Below, piece by piece: positions 9,978 to 19,925 of a stretch of DNA of 64,000 nt. The stretch comes from Blasia pusilla (Eukaryota > Marchantiophyta > Marchantiopsida > Blasiales). Both the position numbers and the translations under genes were made by a program. A model generated the notes under the pieces. The model did not search any database. It saw nothing but the letters and a program-made list of their open reading frames with translations, and was not told where the DNA came from. How positions within the stretch are numbered: position 1 is the first letter of the stretch; every line of letters begins with the position of its first letter. The DNA lies in contig CM114273.1 of the NCBI GenBank assembly GCA_050084515.1, positions 18,538,001-18,602,000 on the forward strand. Reading direction: 5' to 3'.

Positions 9978-10825
9978 TTCAACCCGTCAGAGTCCGACGG
10001 GTTGCATAATTGGAAAGCTTGAAGATGGGCAGGTTTGATTTGAGTGTCTTACCCCCATCCTCTTTGAGGCTAAGGTCATAGTCAAGCAAACCGTCGGAGT
10101 CCGACGGGTTGCATGGTGGCCAAGCACACCACATTAATCCGGGATACTAAAACTAGTCGAACATCGACGGGTTGAAAAATGACTTTATGATTTATTTATT
10201 CTGCAATCCGTCGGACTCTGACGAGTTGCACAATGAGGGGTTTGAAATCATCGGTTGCCTTAAAGCAACTCGTCGGAGTCCGACGAGTTGATGGGCTGTC
10301 CCCTATTTTTTGGATACTTTTGGCCGAAAGCAACCCGTCAGACTCCGACGGGTTGCATTTCCCCCCCAAGGAAAGTCGTCGGAGTCCGACAGCTTGCTTT
10401 TAGGCATCCAATTCCAACTTTACAGGGCCATTGCACAACCCGTCAGACTCCGGCCGATTGATATGGGCAATTTTTATCCAGAAACTTGTCTCGGAATCAA
10501 AGTCATTCTACAACCCGTCGGAATTTGACAGGTTGGAACCAAGGAATAGGAGTCATTCTCCGGTTGCACTAGAGAGTTAGGAACAGAGAGTGCAGCCCGT
10601 CGGACTTTGATGGGTTGCAACATTCTCGGGAGATTTCAAGGATGCCCAATCCGTCAAAGTCCGACGGGTTGCGACAATCGCTTTCACTTGCAGTCTCTTC
10701 GACAAAAAATGTATTTTTTGCAACCCGTCGGACTCTGACGGGTTGCAACAGTTATTTATGTGTTACCTTATGGACCCCGATGGGTTGACAAAATTGCAAT
10801 CGTCGGAGTCCGACGGGTTTTAGTG
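9978..10825. repeat. Palindrome cluster 3, in a probable intron
   Basis: About 14 palindromic units at 50-100 bp spacing lie between the splice donor at 9950 and the methyltransferase exon starting near 11062. A perfect one with altered but complementary arms is at 10266-10290 (CAACTCGTCGGA-G-TCCGACGAGTTG). Spacers between units are not alike, unlike a tandem satellite. Compared with copy B, this region has lost about 1.5 kb of coding sequence near 10830-11060. Confidence 0.85.
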
Positions 10826-11061
10826 TGAGAAAATAGAAAATGACGAAATCATTGAAATCTTTACAAAACTTAGAGATACAAAGTGGCCTAGTCCGTCCGT
10901 GCGCTCACAGAAGAGCTTTGATGGAACCTAAACATGGAGGTAACTTGACATACGAGAATATGGTACCGCTACAGCTCCCAACTATTTCACTACTCGGGAA
11001 ACTAGGGTTTTTACCTATTTTTCTTTGTTTCTATTAATAGAAAAAAATTTGGGAAACGACC

Positions 11062-11518
11062 ACTAGGACAAATGTCCTTCTTCACCAAACTCATCTTGTT
11101 GATGAACTGCAGAGTTTCAGTTCTCAGGAGTCAACACCTGCCATCGAGAAATTGACCGTGCTAGGGCGAAAACTCCTTCGAAACGGGCATACCCCGTGGA
11201 CGTTGCATGGGGTTGCTGAGGAGGTGGCGGTGGACCTCTTCATTGAAGATTTTCCTTCTGGGTTTTGCGTGTGGGACAACAATCTATCTGATATTTTCCC
11301 AGATTGGAATGTCCCACTTTCCTATGACAAGATTGCTCTGTTGTTTTCTTTTGCTGACAGTATCTCAGTGACAGTGGTTGTTTCTTGGTCCTCACTGGAG
11401 GGAGCGAAGACGAGCTCTTCAACCTTCAGTGCGTGAAGAGGTCGCTGAAGAGGAGGACAGCGCAATCGTGGGTCATAAAAAATGAGTATCCACTTAGATC
11501 GGCGACGAATTAAGTCCG
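11062..11518 (+). pseudogene. Beta-class DNA methyltransferase fold, N-terminal half (motif IV side), copy A
   Basis: The frame reads THLVDELQSFSSQ, EEVAVDLFIEDFPSGFCVWD, then NVPLSYDKIALLFSFAD; after a small frameshift near 11358 the reading resumes as CFLVLTGGSEDELFNLQCV, then WVIKNEYPL. Line-up with CcrM-type enzymes: a strand ending in ADPPYNL, then a YDK..... helix, then L..dG.iwvi....... Here the motif is EDFPSG (copy B: ADLPSG), so the catalytic DPPY is DxPS. The exon ends at CCGG|GTAAGT (11518/11519). The homologous exon in copy B is at 61160-61620. Confidence 0.55.
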
Positions 11519-11549
11519 GGTAAGTTCACTTTTTGAACGAATTGAGTTT

Positions 11550-12165
11550 GTTCAGAAATACAACCTGTCAGACTCCGACGGGTTGAATGTCTGCATGCAA
11601 CCCGTCGCATCCCAACAGGTTGCAAATTCACCTTAGGAACCATACAGGTTGCAAGTAGAATTCCTTTTGCACTTGTGTCTGCAGTCATGCAATCCTTCTG
11701 AAAGCGAGGGGTTGCAAATTCACCAACATGTATCCAGTAATTGCAACCCATCGGAATCCGACGGATTGCAAGCAGCATTGCTTTTCCACTTGTTTTTGGA
11801 GTGATGCAACCTGTCCGAAAGTGACGGGTTGCTCTAATATTAGGAACTTCTTAACTTTGTACAATTCGATTCAGTTCTAAGCCAACCGTCGAACTTCGAC
11901 AGGTTGCGATTCTGTCTGGCAAAATGAGCAACCTGTCGACTTCTAACGGGTCGCTCATAGGCAAAGAATCCTCTTAGAGGTGTAAAGAAACCCGTCGGAG
12001 TTTGCTAGGTTGCTGCTCTGTCAAGCCTATGGGCCAAGTTTCGACGGGTTGGTAATCATTGGGGACTAGTAGGACGGGTTTGAAAAGCAACCCGTCAAAC
12101 TCTGACAGGTTACTCTTGTGTCTAGCCAAATAAGCAACCCATCGGATCCCGACGGATTGCATATT
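11550..12165. repeat. Palindrome cluster 4, in a probable intron of the methyltransferase gene
   Basis: About ten palindromic units fill the space between the donor at 11519 and the next exon near 12288. Units near 11750-11768 have A at the centre. Copy B has a shorter set in the same place (61745-61990), but its donor has changed to ATAAGG. Confidence 0.8.
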
Positions 12166-12287
12166 GTGTCACTTTATGGAGACTCGACCAGCGGTCTACA
12201 ACCTTTTTCTTTTTGTTGACACTATTTTCCACGTGCTTGTTCACAAATGGACCACTTATTTTTCTACTGCTTTATAAGGCCCGAGCA

Positions 12288-12759
12288 CAACTTCCAGGTG
12301 TTCCAGATCGTGGATCTAGTGGATCCATGCTTTGATGGGTACAACTTAGATAGTCTCTACAATTTCCCCCCGGGAATTTTCATGCAGGAAGGGATCCCCT
12401 TACTTGGAGGAAGGGAGAAGTCACCTGCCTTGATGCAAACGCTTATGGAGCTCTGCTCGAGGCCAGGTGACTTGGTCTTTGACTTAGTGGGCCTATCAGG
12501 GGCGAGTATCAGAGGTGCATGGCAGAGTGGCAGGAACATTCTCTGCCTTGAGGGAAGGCCAGAACTTTTTGACCTTTGCAAAGAGGCAAAGGCGCATTAC
12601 GAGAGGCTAGTGGGAGTATAAAACTCTCCTCCAAAGCCAACTGCTCCAGCTCCAGAGCCACCATTGATAGTGACACCATCGTTACTTCCTACAATTCCAA
12701 AATTTGGGAGGGCAAAGCGGACAGTAATTTTGGAAGAGCTCTCGGACGATGACGAGTGA
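12288..12759 (+). pseudogene. Beta-class DNA methyltransferase fold, C-terminal half (motifs X and I), copy A
   Basis: A frame reads VFQIVDLVDPCFDG, then REKSPALMQTLMELCSRPGD, LVFDLVGLSGASIRGAW, QSGRNILCLEGRPELF. This is the C-terminal pattern of CcrM/HinfI-like N6-adenine methyltransferases: (K/H)P..L..r.i...s.pGd.VlDpF.GsGtt...a...gR..igiE. The SAM motif DPFxGSG is DLVGLSG here. Coming after the motif-IV exon, the order IV...X...I defines the beta class. A TAA at 12619-12621 interrupts the frame, which goes on through a Pro-rich linker to LEELSDDDE and TGA at 12757-12759. Exon start at NAG|GTGTT (12288) is probable, not certain. Confidence 0.6.
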
Positions 12760-12812
12760 GTTTAAAGATTTATCGGACCTAGCTTGACTAAGCGTTTTGG
12801 ATTTGGGATTTA

Positions 12813-13094
12813 GTGGTTTCCAAGGACGGAGCACATATTGATACTGGCTGGGTATCACCTTGCAGAGCATACAAGATTCATTGTCGAGGAAGGCGTTGGG
12901 ACTCAAATCATGTTACATGGGATCATTATGGTGTACCGGGGGGGGCAAGGCTCTCGAATTCCCCAACATTTACAATCCCCGTCTACAATCGGCCAGAGGA
13001 GCCACTTGTATCCCAAGACATTCCTTTTGTACAGGAACCTAGGAGAGTTAGGAGTTAATTTGTAGATGAGGAGGCTGAAGAAATCATAGACTAG
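12813..13094 (+). pseudogene. Possible C-terminal extension of the methyltransferase gene
   Basis: A frame reads VSKDGAHIDTGWVSP, VPGGARLSNSPTFTIPVY, then a stop, then FVDEEAEEIID before a final TAG. GA|GTGAGT at 12755 and TTTAG at 12809-12813 could frame a short intron joining it to the SDDDE end. Copy B lacks this block through a deletion. No domain recognised. Confidence 0.3.
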
Positions 13095-13234
13095 ATCAAA
13101 TGTACATTTCCGAGCTTCCCTCGGATGTAATAAAGGACAAGAAGTTTTTGAACCATGATGATTTTTCTAAACTTTTGCTGAAATATTTTTCATTCTTGTC
13201 GATTGTGTTGGTCTATCTACTCGATGTTGTTTAT

Positions 13235-14430
13235 TTTGCAACCCGTCAGATTCCGATGGGTTGCAAACCAAGGAACCATGCACTGTCGGATTACGATTTG
13301 GTTGCAAATTGGGGCTGTGGTTTGCAACCATAAAAATGAGGGACCAATGAGCGAGTTTGGAATTTCTCGGATTCCGACAAGTTGCAGTTCCTAGACAAGG
13401 TTTGCAACTCGTCGGAAATCGACGGGTAGAAAATCAAGAACTAAGTTTGTGACATGTGGAATTCCGAGAAGTTGCAAACTGATGATTGCCTGCTATTGGA
13501 ACCCGTCGGTTTCTGATGGGTTGTTTGTCTGCAGGTAGTGAGTGGAGTTGAAAATTTTTCTTCTCTGGGGCATGTCTATAATGTTTTCCTCATTGATTTG
13601 AATGGTCTGTGATTTTGGTTATGTGAACCCGTCACACGTCGATAGGTTGGAAGCCAAAAATGGAACTTGGATGAGTATAGATGTATGCACAAATTCTTGT
13701 GTCTTATGATATTTGTAAACATGGTTGCAAAGTTACTACACGGACTCTCTTGCTACCTTTTCTTAAATCCCATTTTCTGTCATCCATTCATGCAACTTGT
13801 CGGATTCCAACCGGTTGGCTTCTTGAGTGATTCCTCTCCTTTCTTGTTAGTCCAACTTTTCAGGCATTTTGGCAGGCTTCTTCACTTTCGCCTCCTTCCC
13901 CCAATATCTTCACACCATTCTTCTCTAACACGTTATTTCAGAGACCTATTGGATTCCAACTACCTGTCGGATTCCGACATGTTGCATGACTCAGGTTGAT
14001 TCCCTTATGATCATTTCATTTTTTGGGTTTTCTATTCTTCATTTGGCTCTTCTACGTCTTCCACTTTTGACGCCTTCCTGTACACTCCTAAAATCTGCCA
14101 CAATACTAGCCCAGCTCTTCCATGCATGCCTACTCTAAGGTGACTCTAGGAACATCGTCTTGATTGATGCCAGGTCTTGCAATAAGTCCTATTCAGAGAG
14201 GTTGCACATGTTCAAACTTGTCAGAGGAAACCCCTGGTAACAACTTTGTCTTTTTTTTCTTTATCTTGCAATCCGTCGAATTCTGATGGGTTGGAAGATA
14301 AACACAAAAAAGACAATGCTTCCAAGCTGTCGGATTTCGACAGGTTGCAAGCGCTTTTGCTGATTTTGTTTTCGTTTGCACCATGGACTTATCATATCTT
14401 CCAACCTGTCGGATTCTCATGGGTTGCAGG
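13235..14430. repeat. Palindrome cluster 5, downstream of the methyltransferase gene
   Basis: Degenerate palindromic units occur at 13240-13265, 13400, 13500, 13800, 13965-13985, 14270, 14330 and 14405, many with T at the centre (GGATTCC). Units are more diverged and farther apart than in cluster 3. No gene is supported here. Confidence 0.75.
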
Positions 14431-14879
14431 GCAGAATGGAATCACTTGTCAAGATCCTTCTTCAAATGGATGTGAAGTTTCCAAAACTTTGGAAGATGGC
14501 ATGCAAGCTGGGAAGAATGCTAATATCGTTTGCTCTTGCTCCCCCATTTTCTTCAAAGCATACTTCTGGAATATCTGATTTTCTGAGAGGTTGCAAGCTT
14601 AGGTACTGTAATTCCCTTGCAAAAAGGAAATCTTAACACTATCATTTTTCACAATTTATTACCATAATTTTCAATTCATTCTTCACAACTCCGAGCCTCC
14701 TTTCCTTCATTGTAGTCCCGTCGGAATCACAAGCATGTCGTGACTGCTTGTTAGATTTTCACCAAGTGTTGGGGATGAGGGTGGGAGTCTTGGATAAAGA
14801 GCCCAGTGAAGTGCACTTCTTACTCTCTTTGAAAAATTTATTTCATTTGAAGTAGGGAAGAAACCTAAAAAATTGAAGA

Positions 14880-14963
14880 AAGTTTTGAAGAGAGTTTAAG
14901 GATTTGGCCCTTTTTTTGGAGAGACTCTCCTCTCTTCCCCTCTTCCTCTTGTGCGCCCCTTCA
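14880..14963. repeat. Right end of copy A (purine-rich terminal repeat)
   Basis: GAAGAGAGTTT, GGATTTGGCC, a T tract and CTCTCCTCTCTTCCCCTC match the end of copy B at 63310-63395. In inverted orientation they resemble the left end at 2688-2760. Confidence 0.5.
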
Positions 14964-16655
14964 TAAGTGGCTCCCATGTGTGTTAGATACTTTTGGGACT
15001 CTAGTTAGGTGAGTAGAAGGAGCTAGAACAACAATCTGCAATTTAAATGAGATCAGGTGAAGAGCATCCAGGGAAGTAATGAGATCAGGTGAAGAGCATC
15101 CGAGGGAGTAATGAGATCAGGAGAAGAGCATCCAAGGAAGTAATGAGATCAGGTGAGGAGCTGAAGAGCATCCACGGAAGTAATGAGATCAGGTGAGGAG
15201 CTGAAGAGCATCCAGGGAAGTAATGAGATCAGGTGAGGAGCTGAAGAGCATCCAGGGGAGTAATGAGATCAGGTGAGGAGCATCCAGGGAAGTAATGAGA
15301 TCATGTGAGGAGCTGAAGAGCATCTAGGGGAGTAATGAGATCAGGTGAGGAGCTGAAGAGCATCCAGGGGAGTGATGAGATCAGGTGAGGAGCTGAAGAG
15401 CATCCAAGGGAAGCTCGAACCAGCTTGAGAAGAAGCAAGCATGGGAAATGTTGCTCAAGAGACTTTAGTTAGGACAGGTTCAGAAGTAGATGAGGTAGAA
15501 ATTTCAGGCAGTAGATGCCTTGGAGTAGATGCTTAGGGGGAGGTAGATTTGTAGGAAGGTAGGAACCCAGAATGCCAGAGAAGCCCAAGGAAGAAGAGGG
15601 CTCTCAGCTTCACTTATAAATACTCTGTTGGGTTTGCTTGAAGGCGGGCATATACATGTTGTTGGCTAGTAGACACTCGAACTCTTGAGCCAAGCTAACC
15701 AGCAGAGTTATGTGCTCCCAGATCTAGGTAGTGTGTAGTGTGCTTGAAGGGGGCTGAGACTAAGAAGGTCTCCCATGTACTCGATGATTTTGTGATACAC
15801 AGAAGGTAGCCCTGTGAAATGAGTTCACTCCATTGCTCTGTATCTGAGTATGTGCATGATTGAGTGATGAGTTGGGGGGGCTTGATGAAGGGAGATTCTT
15901 GGAGCTGATTCAACTAATCATTCACAAGTGTAGTGAGTGGACAAGAGGCTGTACCAGTAGAGGGGAGGCAAGCTTGGGTTCCAAGATTGTGCTCCACCAA
16001 GGTGTGCTTGAAAGCTTGTATTCGCCCACCTAAGCTTGGCCTTTGACACCAATCACTGATTACTTCCAGGGTGTGACAACTTGGACTTCCAGGTCTGGTA
16101 AGTGATAAGAGTTAGTGAGTGGAGAGAGGGATAGGGTCATATGCTTGAGGTCCCCTATAGGTAGAAGACCATGGCCTGTTAAGTCTCCTACTACCTGAAC
16201 AAGAAGGGAGAACAAAGGATCAGCAAGGTAAGAGGAGAAGAAGAGGGTGATTGCACTACCTGATCGATTAGGAGTTGGGTGTACTTTAGAGAATATCCTT
16301 GGTACATTCAACTCATCCAAGGCAGCACATTGGAGGACCTTATGCTGCCCTGGTCATTCTTGACTGAGATTTCTTAGTAGAGTGTGCTTGTTGGGTTCCA
16401 CTGGCCACTCCACTCAAAGCACTCAAGAGAAAGGAAGGAGTTTTGGTTAGTAGGGTGAGGATAGGATTGTGATACTTAAGTGGAGAGAGTTTCTCCAGCC
16501 TCTTAAGGTAAAGAGGTGGGGTTCTTATGAGTTAAGGAGTACATCTTGTAGATCTGATCTTCTGATCTGGCCCTAAGCTCTTACATGGGACCGAACTGGT
16601 GGAACTAGCAACATTTTCACCTGGGTTGTGTGCTGGCCATGTATTACCTGGTGAG
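14964..16655. other. Non-coding repeat region with a 33-41 bp minisatellite
   Basis: No supported gene. 15055-15412 is a minisatellite of about ten units of GAGATCAGGTGAGGAGC/GAAGAGCATCC...GTAAT; units are 33 bp or, with an 8-bp insert (GCTGAAGA type), 41 bp. A TATAAATAC at 15617 and a start TGTTAGATAC near 14982 suggest LTR-like sequence, but no second LTR or primer site was found. Confidence 0.6.
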
Positions 16656-16697
16656 ACACCTCTCCTCTCTTACTCTCTCCTGTCAGAATACCAGCCC
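16656..16697 (-). repeat. Terminal-repeat-like sequence shared with the end of copy B
   Basis: TCTCCTCTCTTACTCTCTCC followed by TGTCAGAATACCAGCCCC nearly equals 63358-63395 (TCTCCTCTCTTGCCCTCTCC, TGCCAGAATACCAGCCCC). It abuts the Copia integrase remnant, so it looks like the outer end of a transposon of the same family inserted there. Confidence 0.5.
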
Positions 16698-16714
16698 CCT
16701 CCCATATATACCTA

Positions 16715-17231
16715 GAGAAGTCATCAATAAATAAAACAAAGTACTGGCAACAACTAAGGCTATGTTATGATGTTGTCACACATCACTGTGGATCAACGCC
16801 AATATCCTAGATGCTCTTCTACCTTGCTTTGGAAAAGGAAATCTAGTTTGTTTTCCAAATTGGCAAGCAGAACATACCTCTAACGTAGCAGGACTCGGTA
16901 ATTTAGGGAGTCCTATTACTATATTAGATTATGAAAGACTCTGTAATCTTTGAAGATTCATATGTCCAATTCTTTTATACCACACATTTAGATCTATGAC
17001 TTGTTGGCCAGTTTGACCATACATTGCTGTTTGAATCTCTCCCATAGAAACATCTAATTTGAACATTCTGCCAGATCTAGTTTGTTTGGCTATCGTAGTC
17101 TGGTCATCCATTGTTTCAATGAAACAACCATCTGCGTTAAACTTCACTTGATAACCCTCTTCTACTATTTTTCCTATAGCATCAGGTTTCTTGCAATGGT
17201 AGGAACATAGAGAACATTTCCAAGAGCACAA
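16715..17231 (-). pseudogene. Copia pre-integrase and integrase start remnant
   Basis: Frame 17231-16929 contains NVWYKRIGHMNLQRLQSLS, the GAG_pre-integrase motif (LWHkRLGHmn...l). After a stop the reading continues as VCSACQFGKQTRFPFP and ALIHSDV, the integrase zinc-binding CxxC and the first catalytic Asp. The rest of the integrase is missing. Confidence 0.8.
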
Positions 17232-17986
17232 AGACCATCTGATGCTATTAGAACTTTACCGGTATGCGTGATATGATGTTGAGTGTCATGTCCTATGAGC
17301 ACAATTGCAAGACCTTTCACCGGCTCCAAACTACTGAACCATTTAGCTTGTGAGGTCATGTGATTTGATGCACCAGAGTCAATGTACCAATCTGTTGTCG
17401 AGTCTTTCTTGACCATTGCTCCCATTTGATGAGTCATGACCAAGAGCTGCTCCATTTGTGAATGTTGTTGTTCTTGGTACTGCTCTTGGTGTTGTTGCTC
17501 CACATAGTTTTTTTGTTGTAAGGCTCCTGTTCTCATATCTACCTTCTTCTTAAAGCAAAACTTTGCATAGTGACCCTTTATCCCACAATAATTGCAAGAT
17601 CCAGGGACCCTCTGGTGGTGACCTCGACCCCAACGGTTTCCACCATCACCACCTTGTGATTGTGTCTGGTACTGGTTCGTAGTTGATTGAGTGACATTAT
17701 ATTGAGTGCTTCTTCCTCCATATGCTTGATATTCATCACAACCATGGAAGCTTCTGCCGCGACCCCTGCCTCTATTTGATCCAAAACTTGCAAATAGCGC
17801 ACTCTCTTGCAGACTATACGAGCTACCGCTGCCTACTAGGCGCATCTCTTCACTGATTAACAGTGGGACTAACTCTTGAAAGGTTGAATACTTCTCTCTC
17901 ACAGAGATAGAGGTCTCAAAGGACTTGTAATCCTTTGGAAGGCCTTGAAGAGTGAACAAAATCATATCATCATCTTCTACTATCAC
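17174..17986 (-). pseudogene. Copia Gag and protease
   Basis: An open frame of 270 residues. The N-terminal part, DDDMILFTLQGLPKDYKSF, is the typical Copia Gag (UBN2) pattern. Then follow an Arg/Gly and Gln-rich linker, the zinc knuckle CNYCGIKGHYAKFC (CX2CX4HX4C) and the protease WYIDSGASNHMT with catalytic Asp. The Gag N-terminus continues upstream but is cut by the insertion at 18029-18988. Confidence 0.9.
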
Positions 17987-18028
17987 TCCGATTGTCGTGT
18001 GCCTACTCTCCTTGAATGTTAATCTTGT

Positions 18029-18988
18029 TGTTGCGAAAGCGTACGTTCATTAGGTCACACTCTCAACGCTGATCTGCATCCAAACACGCACTTTGGTTAG
18101 TCGAGTCTTGGATCAATCAGCGGGCTAACTTTATGAGTTCTCATCTTGGTCTCTCATCAAGCTCAACCTTCCTTGTTTCGCGGTTTACAACACGGGCAAG
18201 TCTCGAAAGACTTGGGACAGACTTTCTGGTCGGTTCAGGAACCTCAAACGGCGTTTCACGCGTGGCGGTTCCAACTATCCGATGGGCATCCAATGAGTCC
18301 CTAATCGAGACTCGCACGAAGTGAATCTCGGGTCGGAATCCAAGTGTGGCGTACAAAGTCCACTCCCTTGGATCAGGTTTGGGTTTCGAGTTCCAACGCC
18401 AAACTCCGGTTCAAAGTGGGGATTCGTGTTCCAAGACATCTTGGAGAGACTCCTCCCTTACTAGTACTTCTGGGGATCTCCGGGGCTCCCTACATTTAGG
18501 GAAAGACACCCGTGCCTCTCCAATTGGCCCTCAACCCGATTTCTCTCACAGTATTTTTTGGCTAATATCTCAGTCTATAATTATAATTTTGCTAATATCT
18601 TTAGTGCGTTGGAAGCGTCTCAAGATAAAATTTCCAACGCGCCCTTACTTGTCCCAAACGCATCTTGGGACTAAACGTTATGGTCCAAAACACAGTCAAA
18701 TTCCCCAAACGCTAGTCGTGTTTCAAAACTGGTTCTCACCTCTTTGGCCACCAACCTTCCAAGACTCAACTCAACTCAAGTCTTGGCTTGCGTTTGGTCT
18801 AGGTTTCCTGGTCGCGACCACTAACGCATGAAACGTACGACTCTGTTCCGCGTTTCGTCTCTTGGACTTTTCCAAGAGACCTTTCCAAAGGCCTCTCCAA
18901 AGCGCGAACATCGTACCGTGAGTCCACTTGAGTTCTGATGTTCCGCTTGGCGCCTATTTGGTGTTGTTTGGTTATGAGGGTCGCGACA
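18029..18988 (-). mobile_element. Candidate solo LTR (~960 bp) inserted in the Copia gag
   Basis: The segment starts TGTTGCGA and ends TCGCGACA on the plus strand: short imperfect inverted ends in the TG...CA format. It interrupts the Copia gag reading, has no reading frame of its own, and differs in composition (many TCTTGGA/CGTTT motifs). I found no target-site duplication, so limits and type are tentative. Confidence 0.35.
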
Positions 18989-19913
18989 CCAATGCTATTC
19001 AACTAATCAACAATATGTCTGATATTCAAAATATAATCATTGATGCTCTACGATCCTTTTCTCACTTCGTTCAATTGTTATTTCAATTGAAGCTTTTTGG
19101 CCTTTATGGATGTCTGGAATAGCTTTTCCAATGCATCCCAAGTCTCCTTTGCAGTATCAACATCTTGAATGTGACCTATCATTGGCGAACTTATCGTTAT
19201 TGAAATGTAGTGGATTACTTACCTTGCGCGTTTGTTCCAGGCGCGAACATTCAAGTGTGTTGAGTCACCTTCTGGCTTGGCCTCATCACCTGTGACAAGC
19301 TACCATAGTTCTTGACCCATGAGAAATTTTTTCATGCGAAACTTCCAAACATTATAATTCTGCTTATCTAGCTTCTCGCCTATGATTGCTGTTGAGGAAT
19401 ACTCTATGACGAACGCTTTCGCTCACAAAAAACATAATTTCAAGCTCTCTACTGCTCCAATTGAAGCATAGACCACTCCTACACAAAAATCGATCTGAAA
19501 TTTTCCAAAATTGATCAACTATATGAAAGAACTAGTCGAAATTGGTCTGTAGAGAGCAAAACTACACAACTTTTCTTCACTAATTATACTTTCCTTCACT
19601 GAAATTGCTACTGTAGGAGCTCAGAATGCCAGAATCAAGCGATTTTGGGTGCGTTGGAAAGCTCTCAACGAGCTCTACAAGATGGTTGGAATCAGCTTTT
19701 GGAGTTTTTGAAGCCGCTGCGGACCTAGATGGCTAAATCAGCCGGGAGAGCCCTCAAAAATGCCTCCAAAGCTTTATCACTGTCAAAGCTCCACCTGAAA
19801 TCTGCACCCACGGAGCTCTGAAAAAAAATTTCTTCTCACAAACTGAAATTTTGCCTTTTCTTGCCTCTCTTTTCTCCTCAAACACCAAGAATTTCAAGTA
19901 ATGTCCTCTTATC

Positions 19914-19925
19914 GCTCTGATACCA
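19914..19925 (-). other. Copia primer-binding site (initiator tRNA-Met 3' end)
   Basis: The minus strand reads TGGTATCAGAGC directly after the LTR end (CCACA), complementary to the 3' end of plant initiator tRNA-Met. Confidence 0.85.

Larger units (their letters stand above)
2687..14963. mobile_element. Composite DNA transposon, copy A: MULE/SWIM transposase (-) plus ParB-methyltransferase gene (+)
   Basis: Both ends are rich in GAGAGGA/TCCTCTC blocks next to an A/T tract: 2688-2760 on the left and 14880-14963 on the right, in inverted orientation. Between them a decayed transposase reads leftwards (6995 to 3100) and a ParB/methyltransferase gene reads rightwards (8214 to about 13100). The two diverge from a centre with a GAATRA repeat near 7.3 kb. 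Non-coding parts are studded with a 25-bp palindrome. Partial copies of the right half lie at 58975-63395 and 63397-64000. That the halves form one mobile unit is inferred from the similar ends and shared palindromes; two adjacent elements remain possible. Confidence 0.45.

Noticed and set aside
4660-14430. CRISPR-like array
   Set aside because: Regular short palindromic repeats with unlike spacers look CRISPR-like, but spacing is irregular (50-100 bp and more), units vary, there are no cas genes, and this is plant nuclear DNA.
15695-16320. Minus-strand frames of 72 and 86 residues in the repeat region
   Set aside because: No recognisable motif, and the surroundings are non-coding repeats.
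18029-18988. Treating this insertion as a certain solo LTR
   Set aside because: The ends fit, but no target-site duplication was found, so it is reported only as a candidate.
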